The notes below the pieces were generated by a model. That model worked only from the letters and a program-made list of their open reading frames with translations. It searched no databases and had not been told where the DNA came from. A program made the position numbers and the translations under genes. Positions 35,244-45,100 of a stretch of 64,000 bases of DNA are shown in pieces (position 1 is the stretch's first letter; each line of letters begins with the position of its first letter). Where the stretch lies: NCBI GenBank assembly GCA_014381825.1, contig JACNKX010000075.1:1-64000 (forward strand), read 5' to 3'. The DNA is from Planctomycetota bacterium (lineage in GTDB: Bacteria > Planctomycetota > Planctomycetia > Pirellulales > Pirellulaceae).

Positions 35244-38200
35244 TTACGGCGTCTCGGTGGCCAACATCTTGAGATAGAAAGAAGCGACATGCTGAATCGT
35301 ATCTATGCGGAACCACTGTCGTGTCAACTTGAAGCGGATGCCTCCGATCGCGCGATCGGGATTGGCTGCCGAATAGACGGAATCAGGAGTATTGCAGAGA
35401 CGCAGCGTCGCCCATGCAACTTTGTAACAAGCATCGCGGTATCGCTCGATGCGATTCTGGTCACGAACTTTCAAGGCGAGCTGGTACGCACCAAGCAATC
35501 CTTCGGCGCGGGCGCCATCGGGATAGGGATGATCACCGTAGTGGTAATAAAACGAGCCCACGTAGTCCGGGTACAACGCGTCCTCTGCCGTATACATCAG
35601 GCGAACCATCTGGTCGGCGTCGTCGAAGACGAACTTCTTGTATTCATCTTGCTGGAACTCGGCCACGTCCCACAGGTCGTTGATGCCCATCATTAGCCAC
35701 GAGTCGGACGGCAGCGTTTGGTAATGCTCCTGGTGTAATCGGGGACGCTCTCGGAGTAGGAATCGCAACGCTTGATGCGTTTTGTCGTAGACGATGCGGC
35801 GTTCATCTTCTGCCTGGCAGACATGTTGGCAGTAGTGCGACAGGCCGAGGATCGCTTCCCCCGGATAGTAAAACGAAAAGTAGCGTTGGTTCTCATTCCA
35901 CGTAACAGGTTCGTCGAGATAGATGTGATAGTAACGGAATTCGCCTTGATCGTTGATCTCGCTGACGAGATGACGGGCGAGTTGTTTGGCTGCGATCGCG
36001 TATTGCTTGTCATCGAGCAAGCGCTGGAACAACGCGAGCGAGTACAAGCCAATGCCGCTGCCACCCAGTTTCGCTTTGCGATTGTACAGCGCGTAAGCCG
36101 CTTCATTGCCATCGCGTGTCTTGTACGTCACAAGTTGCTCGGCGAAGAAGTTGCAAGCTCGCTCGGTCGCCTTGCGGTGACTTGACGTCTCGTCGCTGGA
36201 CGCGCTGGAGCCGTAGGCCGGAACAAGTCTTCGCAGTTCCGGCACGGTTTGTTGTCGCAGATGCCGGAACTGCGCGGAGCCTTGTTCCGGCCTACGTCGA
36301 TCGCGAATCCGATCGCCGTCTTCCTCAAGCCGCAACTGTTCGTCCAACAGAAGCGTGATCACCGCGCCGCTATGACGCAGCAGATTGTAATAGGGATCGG
36401 TGTTCGGATCGCGCTTCGGATGTTCGTGATCGCGACACGTGTCCGTTGCCACATCGTAGTAGTAGATAAACCGACCGTCCGATTGCAGATTGTCCGCGAT
36501 CCACTGGGTGCCCGCTCGCGCGGCTTGTGTCAACGAAGCTCCGTTCACTTCCGGTACGGGCGGCGAGCCTCGATAGAGCGGAAGCCATGTTCCTTCTTCG
36601 ACACCACTGACAAAGCTCAGCGACCGAAACCGATAGTACGTCAACTGCTCGATATCATCGCCAGGAAACAACTTCTGAATATGCCGTCGGAGTTGCCCGA
36701 TCCCGAGGATCGAGCGAACAAACGCGTCACCCGGCAAGAAGTAACGCCGCTTCCCTTCCTTCACAATGCGCAGCCCATCAACGCCTAGTTCAAATCGAGT
36801 CCGCTGTTTTAGCTCCGCCCAATTCGAAACTTGTACTTGCCACGGCGATCCGACGTCTTCAATGTAGCCATCACTCTCCGAGTGACGAGCCCCACGATCT
36901 CTTGAACGGTCGGTCGCAACATCATTGGCAGGAAACTGTGCGAGCGGACCACCCTCGTCTGGCAAGACCGAATCCGATAGCATCGACAATTCGATCGGCT
37001 GTGGCTCGTCGACAATAAAATCCACTTGCATCCGGCAGCGTCTCCAATCCGTCAAATCAAATTCACCGAACCGAGGATGTTCCGGAATCCGACGCATTGC
37101 TTGCCGAACATTTTCGAATGCAGTTCCCTGTGCCGCCCGCACCACCATCAAGCGATCGACTCCCGGCTGATAGAGCGTCATGGCGAACGCCCAGAATGAC
37201 TTCGGGAAATCAGTGTTCTCGAATAGTTGACCAAGCCTCGTCTTGTCCGGCTCAACGGATTGATCTTGCAACTGCCGACGCAGCGCATCCAAGAACTCGG
37301 TACTTCCTCGCCAGCCCGTCAGCTCTGTTGTGGCTCGCGCGGTTTGTTCTTGCGTATGACCGTGCGCTGTTTGAACGGAGTCAGCAGCCAAGCGGCTTTG
37401 CAAACGCTCGACCAGCAGCGCTGGAAGTTTGTCAAATCCTGTGATCCTCTGCGCTTTCACAAGGACGGCAGATGGTTCGCGAACTGCATCCAAAATGAAG
37501 TCGATCTGGTCAGGGCACCGCGAGAAGTCTTTCGTTTCGTTGAGCGGTTCTCTGAAGGACTTAACGCGGATCCTAGGATTCGAGATCGTGCGGGCGATCG
37601 TGTCTGCAATCTCTCCGAAAGTAATCACAACATCGACTGGTTGTTCGTCAATGAATCGCCCCAGCTCTTCGTGCAACGCCGTTTCCTCGTCACCAAGTTC
37701 CAGGCAGTTGCTAAGGATGACAATCTTCTGGCGATCAGGGTAAATAGCAACCAGAGTCTCGATCGCTGCCTTGGTGGAAGCGGGACTGGGATTGCTGGGA
37801 CAATCGTTGATTACCGCGAGATCCTCCGAAACATTGTGAGTCAGCCATCGGTTGCCCAAGGGTCTGTACTTGTCCAGGCCCCGTGCGATCTCCTCAGGAG
37901 ACAACCCGAGCATTAGACATGCCTCGATCGCGGACAGAGCGTTAACTACGTTGTGCCGCCCTGGTACGTTCAGCCGGTACTCGCAACCTCGATATGCGAA
38001 AGCATACCCATCCCGATCGTGGGCAATTGTCTGAAATGCGTCCGCTTGTATGTAAGTCACGCGGGCATCTGACCTCACATGTCGCCTGATGACGGGAATG
38101 TCGGGAAGGATGAGCGGCGCGCCGTCTGGCATGTGAGTCGCGATCGACAACTTCTCCTTTGCAATCCCGTCGAGGTCTCCCATTCCTCTGACATGTTCGT

Positions 38201-38846
38201 GTTGAATCTGGGTGATGATCGCGATGTCCGGTCGAGTTATCCTCGATCCGATTTGCATTAACCCTGTTCTACGAGTACTCAATTCAATCGTGGCGTACTT
38301 CGTATCGAGAGCCATCTCGATAAGTGCCCGAGACGTTGCCGTATTTGAGTTCCAGGTCGTATTCTTGAGCGTCTTGCCTTGCAATGAGAGAATCGCGTTG
38401 ACCATCTCCGTCGTCGATGTTTTACCAACGCTGCCGGTGATCGCAACGACGACAGGGTTGATCTTCTGGCGAACGAACGTTGCCAAGTCGAAGAGCGCGT
38501 CGATGCCCGAGTCAACCACGATCACGAACGCCAACTTCATTTCGTGATTACCCATGCCCTCCAGCATCCGGCGAAACTTCGGATCATCGTAATGGGCTTG
38601 GTCGATGATGAAACGTCGGCAGCCCTTCGAGAAGAGCTCCGCCAAAGAGTCGTGCGTATCCAAGCTGGGCACGGTATAGTGGATGCGCTGCTTGCGACGT
38701 TGAAACGCAAGGAACACATCGCCCTGGGAAGTGGAATCGGGCTCGTATTGAATTGGAAATCTGCCTGCTGCGTCGTTGGACAACAGCAACCTGCCTCCCG
38801 TGGCCGCAAGCAAGTCATCCGCTGTGAGGGTAATCACGCTGGACAT
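35244..38846 (-). CDS. MurF-like ligase fused to (alpha/alpha)-toroid-like domain
   Basis: A 1200-residue protein. Residues ~1-480 follow the Mur ligase fold: an N-terminal MurF-like domain, ATP site I-T-G-S-V-G-K-T-S-T-T at 137-147, then NTTWNSNTATSRALIEMA, TQIQHEHVRGMGDLDGIA, VPGRHNVVNALSAIEACLML and VINDCPSNPSPASTKAAIE. These enzymes ligate amino acids to a carboxylate with ATP. Residues ~510-740 are unrecognised. Residues ~790-1200 are helical repeats of toroid type (QWIADNLQSDGRFIYYYDVA, YYPGEAILGLSHYCQH, PDGARAEGLLGAYQLALK), as in lyases, epimerases or glycosidases. An 85-bp palindromic element lies in frame at ~851-879. The aminotransferase gene ends 58 bases upstream. I infer synthesis or modification of an amino-acid-linked surface polymer; not proven. 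Confidence 0.8.
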   Translation of the reverse strand: MSSVITLTADDLLAATGGRLLLSNDAAGRFPIQYEPDSTSQGDVFLAFQRRKQRIHYTVPSLDTHDSLAELFSKGCRRFIIDQAHYDDPKFRRMLEGMGNHEMKLAFVIVVDSGIDALFDLATFVRQKINPVVVAITGSVGKTSTTEMVNAILSLQGKTLKNTTWNSNTATSRALIEMALDTKYATIELSTRRTGLMQIGSRITRPDIAIITQIQHEHVRGMGDLDGIAKEKLSIATHMPDGAPLILPDIPVIRRHVRSDARVTYIQADAFQTIAHDRDGYAFAYRGCEYRLNVPGRHNVVNALSAIEACLMLGLSPEEIARGLDKYRPLGNRWLTHNVSEDLAVINDCPSNPSPASTKAAIETLVAIYPDRQKIVILSNCLELGDEETALHEELGRFIDEQPVDVVITFGEIADTIARTISNPRIRVKSFREPLNETKDFSRCPDQIDFILDAVREPSAVLVKAQRITGFDKLPALLVERLQSRLAADSVQTAHGHTQEQTARATTELTGWRGSTEFLDALRRQLQDQSVEPDKTRLGQLFENTDFPKSFWAFAMTLYQPGVDRLMVVRAAQGTAFENVRQAMRRIPEHPRFGEFDLTDWRRCRMQVDFIVDEPQPIELSMLSDSVLPDEGGPLAQFPANDVATDRSRDRGARHSESDGYIEDVGSPWQVQVSNWAELKQRTRFELGVDGLRIVKEGKRRYFLPGDAFVRSILGIGQLRRHIQKLFPGDDIEQLTYYRFRSLSFVSGVEEGTWLPLYRGSPPVPEVNGASLTQAARAGTQWIADNLQSDGRFIYYYDVATDTCRDHEHPKRDPNTDPYYNLLRHSGAVITLLLDEQLRLEEDGDRIRDRRRPEQGSAQFRHLRQQTVPELRRLVPAYGSSASSDETSSHRKATERACNFFAEQLVTYKTRDGNEAAYALYNRKAKLGGSGIGLYSLALFQRLLDDKQYAIAAKQLARHLVSEINDQGEFRYYHIYLDEPVTWNENQRYFSFYYPGEAILGLSHYCQHVCQAEDERRIVYDKTHQALRFLLRERPRLHQEHYQTLPSDSWLMMGINDLWDVAEFQQDEYKKFVFDDADQMVRLMYTAEDALYPDYVGSFYYHYGDHPYPDGARAEGLLGAYQLALKVRDQNRIERYRDACYKVAWATLRLCNTPDSVYSAANPDRAIGGIRFKLTRQWFRIDTIQHVASFYLKMLATETP
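36212..36296. repeat. 85-bp double palindrome inside coding sequence
   Basis: Outer arms CGTAGGCCGGAACAAG and CTTGTTCCGGCCTACG (16 bp) are perfect reverse complements. Inside them, CGCAGTTCCGGCA and TGCCGGAACTGCG (13 bp) are also perfect, around a 17-base loop. It resembles REP/BIME-type mobile palindromes but lies within the Mur ligase fusion gene and keeps the frame open. The encoded segment is Arg-rich and unlike its surroundings. Confidence 0.9.
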
Positions 38847-38904
38847 TTCAAACGCTGACGGCTCTCCGCTAGTTGGCAGGCCTTAGCTTGGCCCTCGGCG
38901 TGGC

Positions 38905-40110
38905 TTATTGGAAGGATCCGGATTGGACAGGCTCAGGAATTCTGCTCGCATCAACGGCAGCCGCCTCCCGGAGCGTTTCCATAATACTCACGCCAAGATG
39001 CCGAATGTTGTCATCAGAAAGCTGCAGCGGTAATCGCATGTCGGCGGTTCTCATCAGCAGCTGGCGGGGGTTAGGGCAAGACTCGTTGTGGTCGAAGAAC
39101 CTCCATCGCCAAAAGCAACGGGCGTTATGCTCAGAGAGGCCCAGTAGTGAAATCTTGATCCCTTTTTGTGCCATCAGTTCACCGAATCTCGTGATCGCCG
39201 CTGGGCCGAGGAGAATCCGGAACTGTACGGAATCGGCCGCAGGGCGAACCGATGGCAAGAACTCGGGTAACTCAATAAACGCCGATTCTCGCAGGAGCGA
39301 CGTCAAGTGCCGGTAATTCTCATTGTAGCGCGCGACGCGGGCATCAATGTGCTGTAACTGCGGCAACAAGGCTGCGGCCGAGAGATTACCCATCCTGAGA
39401 TTGAATGCCGGGATGCCGTTGACCAGCGTTCTCAATAAGGCGGCGTCCTCTTCATCATGATAGTGCTTTTGCCAGTTGTCCTCGTAACAACCCGAATAGA
39501 GCATCGCCCGGCAAGCAACTTCGCGATCATCAGTGACCAGTAGCCCTCCTTCTCCAGCATCGATCAGCTTGTATGACTGCGCACTGAAGGCTGCGGCGCG
39601 GCCGGATTTCCCCGATTGTGTTCCGTTCCATAATACGCCCAGGCTGTGCGCGCAATCTTCGATGAGTATAACACCGTGCCGATCACACAATTTGACGATT
39701 CGATCCATGTTCGAGACACGTCCGCGCATATGCGAGAGTAACAAGAACCGCGTCTGGTTGGTGATCTTTGATTCCAGGTCGTCGCAATCGATCACATAAT
39801 CATCGGTGACTTCGACCAGCACCGGCACACCGCCCGCGTTGACGATCGCACTGGGAACGGCGATGAACGTGAATGCCGGCATCAGCACGCCATCGCCGGG
39901 CCGCAAGCCGCAGGAAAGAAGAGACGTCATCAGCGCAGAGCTGCAGGAGTTCATGGCGACGACGTAACGGCAGCCGATGCGATCGGCGAAAGCCTGTTCC
40001 AGTTCTGCCGTTGGGCTTTCCAACGGCTGTTGACAATCGTAACGAAACAGTCGTTGGCTTTTCAGAACCGCAAGTACGCCCTCGGTCACATCTTCATTGA
40101 GTACTTTCAT
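38905..40110 (-). CDS. DegT/DnrJ/EryC1/StrS-family PLP aminotransferase
   Basis: 401 residues from ATG 40110 (MKVLNEDVTEGVLAVL) with GAGGG upstream; an in-frame extension to 40203 lacks family similarity. Seen: VVAMNSCSSALMTSLLSCGL (cofactor phosphate loop), AFTFIAVPSAIVNAGGVPVL, VILIEDCAHSLG, and the Schiff-base Lys in AFSAQSYKLIDAGEGGLLVT. The sequence is unlike the copy at 7176-8324 apart from the fold. It is followed 58 bases later by the Mur ligase fusion, so the two may act on the same amino-sugar or amino-acid-containing product; this is inferred from position only. Confidence 0.9.
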   Translation of the reverse strand: MKVLNEDVTEGVLAVLKSQRLFRYDCQQPLESPTAELEQAFADRIGCRYVVAMNSCSSALMTSLLSCGLRPGDGVLMPAFTFIAVPSAIVNAGGVPVLVEVTDDYVIDCDDLESKITNQTRFLLLSHMRGRVSNMDRIVKLCDRHGVILIEDCAHSLGVLWNGTQSGKSGRAAAFSAQSYKLIDAGEGGLLVTDDREVACRAMLYSGCYEDNWQKHYHDEEDAALLRTLVNGIPAFNLRMGNLSAAALLPQLQHIDARVARYNENYRHLTSLLRESAFIELPEFLPSVRPAADSVQFRILLGPAAITRFGELMAQKGIKISLLGLSEHNARCFWRWRFFDHNESCPNPRQLLMRTADMRLPLQLSDDNIRHLGVSIMETLREAAAVDASRIPEPVQSGSFQ

Positions 40111-40165
40111 CGTCGCCCTCTCAACAGTCGCTCGAAAACTACAGAACCCACCCCTTGAGAGACGA

Positions 40166-41116
40166 TCAGAAGTTACCAACGGGTTCGCCGTCGTTGCGGG
40201 CACCCAGCTTCTGATAGGTTCCCCAAGTGCTTGGGTTGTTCACGCTGCCGATTTTCGATTCAATCGTCTCGGCAATGAACCTGACCGAACCGTCGCTCAG
40301 GGCGAAGAGCGCGCCACCAGGATGTTGACTGCTGAATCCCCAAGATGCGCCGTCGCCAAGCACGTTTCCAATTCCCACGCCGGTCTGAATCTCAAAGCTG
40401 ACGTTGGCGTTCATCGAGATTGTGCAGTCATTTGGCAACCCAACAAGGCAGGGAAACGACGTGGCGCCCGCCCAGATAGCAGCACCCGGCTTAAAGGCTC
40501 CCTTGATCGGAAGCGTCGCGCGTTCGCCTACCGCGAACGTGTTACTCAGCCCGTCCGTGATGTCACGAAACCGAAGGAAACTATTAAAGTAAAAGAGCCC
40601 CTCGGCCGGTGCGTTGTTGTCCACACCTTGAGAGCCGACGTAGTTGGATGTCGCTACAGCGACATCCAATCCGCCAGGGTCCAAGTGGCGGTCATCGTTC
40701 AATTCCTGGCCCGAATCACTAGGGCAGCGAAAGACGGAAAGCGGCTCTTGGAGCGCGGCAACCTTCGCCGGATCGGACAACGCCTCAAGCAGGCTTTGCG
40801 AGTTGTTGGGTGACAGCAGATCGTGGAGCGGATTCTGTTCTAATTGAGGCAACAATGTTACCTGCCATGCCCAAGTAGCTCGATCCGTTGCGAACCGCGT
40901 CGAAGGAATCGCTACCGAAGGAAGCGCTCCGTACGAATCGTGATAGTTGTGCAGCGCCAAGACAATCTGTTTGAGATTATTGCGGCAAGACATCCGCCGA
41001 GCAGCTTCGCGCGCAGCTTGCACTGCGGGCAGTAGCAACGCGACGAGAATGCCAATGATGGCAATGACGACGAGAAGTTCGACCAGAGTGAAACCGTGTC
41101 TTGTATGTTGTTTCAT
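40166..41116 (-). CDS. DUF1559 prepilin-like protein
   Basis: 316 residues, planctomycete hallmark family. HGFTLVELLVVIAIIGILVA is a type IV prepilin cleavage and methylation site (G/F-T-L-x-E) with its transmembrane helix. LLPAVQAAREAARRMSCRNN and LKQIVLALHNYHD follow exactly as in the family. The C-terminal H-P-G-G-A-x-F-A-L-S-D-G-S-V-R-F motif (type H-x-G) is present. Likely pseudopilin assembled by a type II/IV-like system; role not established. Upstream lies the ankyrin lipoprotein gene (30 bases), same strand. Confidence 0.95.
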   Translation of the reverse strand: MKQHTRHGFTLVELLVVIAIIGILVALLLPAVQAAREAARRMSCRNNLKQIVLALHNYHDSYGALPSVAIPSTRFATDRATWAWQVTLLPQLEQNPLHDLLSPNNSQSLLEALSDPAKVAALQEPLSVFRCPSDSGQELNDDRHLDPGGLDVAVATSNYVGSQGVDNNAPAEGLFYFNSFLRFRDITDGLSNTFAVGERATLPIKGAFKPGAAIWAGATSFPCLVGLPNDCTISMNANVSFEIQTGVGIGNVLGDGASWGFSSQHPGGALFALSDGSVRFIAETIESKIGSVNNPSTWGTYQKLGARNDGEPVGNF

Positions 41117-41146
41117 AATTACCTCACCAAATGATATTCAATCGTT

Positions 41147-42124
41147 CTAATCGTTCGTTGCTGCTTTGTCCTTTTCCGCCTGTTCTCTTGCCAAACGTTC
41201 GGCGATTTCCGCGTCGTTAAGCTGTTTCATTTTCGTAGACGAACGACCCTTTCCCCGCGCCGTCCAGCGGGCTGCATCCTTTCTCGCCTCTTCGATAGAC
41301 TCTCCGTGCTGCTCCAACCATTCGACCAACTTGGCATAGTCCTTCTTCTGCTCTGGAATCGCAAACGCCATGCGCTTTTGATCCCATACGACGATGTGGA
41401 CAAGTCTCGATAGTTGATCTGGGCGATAAATGGTATGGTCTGCCCCGGCCTCCAAAAGCATAAGTGCAAACCGATATTGCCCGCCCCAGCTTACCGCCTG
41501 CATCGCTGGGGTCTTTTCTAGACTACTCATGTGATCCAGATCAGCACCCTTGTCGATCAACAGTTGAATCCGCTCTTCCCTCTGCCCACCAGATCCCTTG
41601 ATGACCAAAAATAACGGCGTTTCTTTGTATTTCGGATGCACAAGATTCGGGTCGCCCCCGTGTTCCATAACATACTTGAAATGGTGAAACCACGATTTCG
41701 CCGCCATGTGCGTTACGGAATCGCCCGGCGCAATGCCAAAACTCTTCGTGTTGAAGTCACTCGTGACGATCACATTCGGGTCGGCGCCATGCTCTAGGAG
41801 ACGGTTGAATCGCTCAGGTTTATTATCAGGAAAGGCCCACAGCAGAGGTGTCATGTTGCCCTTTCCCTTTGCGTTCACGTCAGCTCCTGCGGCAACGAGC
41901 CGATCAATCTCTTCCAGATCCTCGGCTTCTATCGCATGGCAAAGGGCAATCACCTTCTCGTCGGTGAAGTACTTCTCTGCTTTCCAGCCGAACTCCTGGT
42001 GCCATGTTGGCTTCGTCGCTGATTTGATTGCGTTGGAAACGCCAGAACACCCGGCGTGAAAGATCACAACGCCAAACAGAAAAGTACCCAGCGCAACTCG
42101 ATAACTCGTCATCTCAATTTTCAC
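41147..42124 (-). CDS. ankyrin-repeat lipoprotein
   Basis: 325 residues. GTG 42124 forms a GTGA overlap with the stop of the large lipase-like gene; ATG 42112 ([22 protein letters not shown]) is the other option. A hydrophobic leader ends in the lipobox F-H-A-G-C, predicting a lipid-anchored periplasmic protein. Ankyrin repeats fill residues ~55-260: [58 protein letters not shown] and [12 protein letters not shown]. The C-terminal ~60 residues are charged and helical. Ankyrin lipoproteins act as immunity or accessory partners of some phospholipase effectors; the overlap with a lipase-like gene makes that plausible here (inference). Confidence 0.88.
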   Translation of the reverse strand: MKIEMTSYRVALGTFLFGVVIFHAGCSGVSNAIKSATKPTWHQEFGWKAEKYFTDEKVIALCHAIEAEDLEEIDRLVAAGADVNAKGKGNMTPLLWAFPDNKPERFNRLLEHGADPNVIVTSDFNTKSFGIAPGDSVTHMAAKSWFHHFKYVMEHGGDPNLVHPKYKETPLFLVIKGSGGQREERIQLLIDKGADLDHMSSLEKTPAMQAVSWGGQYRFALMLLEAGADHTIYRPDQLSRLVHIVVWDQKRMAFAIPEQKKDYAKLVEWLEQHGESIEEARKDAARWTARGKGRSSTKMKQLNDAEIAERLAREQAEKDKAATND

Positions 42125-45100
42125 CCATTGGGGGGTAAGTACGGAACTCCGAGGAGGTCCTCTTCGATGGTGTCAAGCCAAATGTTTGCCTCAGTGACCA
42201 ACAATCCATAGAGATACGAGTTATGATTCTCGACCATGTAATAGATTCCCGGAGAAACTGTAAGCGCACTCAATAATGTGGATGTAACGGGGAGTGAGAC
42301 TACGGTATCCAACTGCACGAGCAGAGCCAAGATAGGCGGAATAAAGGGAGATATGAAGAGCGTGTGAGGCCCGTTCACTTCGATTCTGTTCCCCAGCGCG
42401 CTCGGCATAAAAACGTACGTGTAGTCTTGCGCCGTGCTGAGAATGTCGAAGTCGTTGTAGTACGCGTCAATCATCGCTCCGGATTCGTAGTTCGCTACGG
42501 ACCCAGGATAGATCTCAATGTAATTCCCATCATCGTCCACTTCCAGTATTCCATTCGCGTCCCGCTTGTAGAGTGTGGTCTTGTTCAGGCCGGAGGAATT
42601 GAATGTATCGGCGTGAACTCCCGTGACGATGGCCCCCGCGCTGGCGAGACCGCCACCCATCGACTGGCCCGTAATTACGAAGTTCCCCGCCAAATTCGGG
42701 TTACTATTCAATGAGTCGGCGATCTGCATCGCAGGTGGATACTGTTTGCTGTTCCAGCCGAGACCTTGCCAGACATTATTGATCATATCCTCAGGCCAAT
42801 CGCGTGTACCGGCAAAGGCCAGGATGTATCGATCGGCAATATAATCACGGTACAACCCCAGGTCGAAACCTGGGACCGAATTTGTGCCCAGCAGAAAGCC
42901 TCGGACGTCGTCCAGAGTGCTCGGGTCGTCCAGTATGTTGAGATCGTCTAGCTCTTTTTCACCTTGCAGTTGCAATGAGTAGTCCGGAGCATCTCGTGGT
43001 GTATAAGAAATCCGCGATGCCAAACCATTTCGGAGAACCGAACTCTGATGCTGCGGCAGACCACTGCTGCCATCAAATTGGAGGCGATGAAGGAACGAGT
43101 CCTCTTGAGTAACGATGTATTTGACTTCGTCCGAATCAAAATCACCTGCTGGACCCGCCGCCGTCCTGACCAGCGTTGCCGTTATATACTGCTGTGGTTT
43201 ACCGTTGGTATCGACTCCCCACAAAGTCTTAATTGCAGGGTTCTCCTGCACACCTGCGATAAACAGAGTGATGTTTGATCCGTCAAAGTAGGGAAGCTCT
43301 GACAAACTGTACGCTTGCCCAGGAATGATACGAAACCCGTTGAAGTTTCCGTTGCTATCTAGATCGTCTCGTTGTGCTGTCCAAAGGATAATCTGTCCCG
43401 CGTCGGAATTCTCCTCAAAATCAAGTCGAATGCGAATGGGGTCGTTAGACTCGATATTGGAGGAAAGCCGAATCGATATCGGTGTGTAATAGAAATCGGG
43501 GTTCGGTATGATGTGATTTTGCATCACGAGCTTGCCCAGCCCGTACTTGTTATCTTCGAGGAGTTCTTCCCAGTCTGAGCCTTCCGGCAATCCGACCCCA
43601 TCGTTGTTGTCGCTGTCGATATCGAGATCAAGATCCACGATCTTGACACTGATAGAATCTGATGCATAGGCCAGAACGCCGTTTGGTTCAATAACATACG
43701 CCAAGACGCTTGCACTCTCTACGGCAAGTCCTTGAACGTAGATCGAAGAGGGGACACTTTCGATTGCGTACTCCGTATTCGATGGAATGACTCCGCTCAT
43801 GTCGGGACCGGTCGCCATACTCAAGCCAGTACCGAACAGTCGTACCGTAAATCCATCAAGGTATTCCGTATCTCCCAGCTCAATCTTCACCTGAAGCGGG
43901 TCTGGGTTGAGTTCAGCCGGCGTCGGATCAACCTCAGGTGGGTTTGGTTTGATTGTTATCAGGTAATCGTCTTCTCCTGGGTCGATCGTTCCGTCGCCAT
44001 TTCCATCAACTTGCAGATCGATACCAACGATCGTGGCGTAACCTGTGTCCTTGACAAGATTGAGATTCGAACCAACGACCGTCACTTTGCCCTCGAATAT
44101 CTCGCTGCCTTCGTCGATTTGATCTGGGCGTATTATGGAAGATTCTTTTCGCTCAGTAGAGTGTCCGTAGAAGATGCCGTGGGGAAGGTCGTACGATTTG
44201 CTGACTGGGATGTAATCCCCGGTCCAGGCACCGTTAGTGAAGACCAACTCGGTTGCGGAGGCTTCCTTCGTTTCAAATGTTCCACTCTCCTCCTTTTCCG
44301 TCGGATTGGTCAACGTGATTGAGAACGTTGCGACTATATTAAGAATCTCGCTGACAATCGGGTTGTTGACTGATAGCTCCGGTATTGGGTCGTTATCGAT
44401 GATGGTTCCGGCACCAATATCATCGGCGAGTGTGTAGTAAGTAGGGACATCCCAGACAACGACGTCGTAGCCTTCAGCGTATTCATCCGCAAAATCAGGC
44501 AAGATAGCAACACTGATCGTTGCCGACGTTTCGCCTTCCTCGATCCATAAGTTCCCGATGGCTGACCACACATCTTCGCCAATTTCTGCGGAGTCGGGAC
44601 CGTTCACGAGATCTGGGTCCAGCTCACGTACAGAGTAGACAACCGGGATTCGCTTGCCGCTTTCTTCAGAAAGCGTGACCTCAAACTCCGCATATACAGT
44701 TCCCTCTGGTGGTCCCTGTTCCGGTGGAGATGAATCTTCGTCTGCTACGGGGTCGCCCTCCACGACCGAGGAATCGCCGATGCTCAACGATGGTGGATCG
44801 TCATCGTCAATAATTGTCCCCGTCCCAGACGCCGATATGTCTTCTTCATCTATGTCTCCGTCTGCATCGACATCAACACTTAGCTCAACATTGAAGGTTT
44901 CGTCGAATTCGTCCTTGTCGTCGCCATATATAGTGACGCCGAGAGTCGTCTCCCAGTCCCCAGCGGAGACCGTCGCAGTGCCACTCGCCGCTCCATAGTC
45001 ATTCTTTGCTGACTTGGCAGTCCCGTCGGTGACAGCGTAGCTAATTGAGAAATCGGCTTCGCAAGAGTGCGACAACATGATCGTGAATACTACAGTCGGT

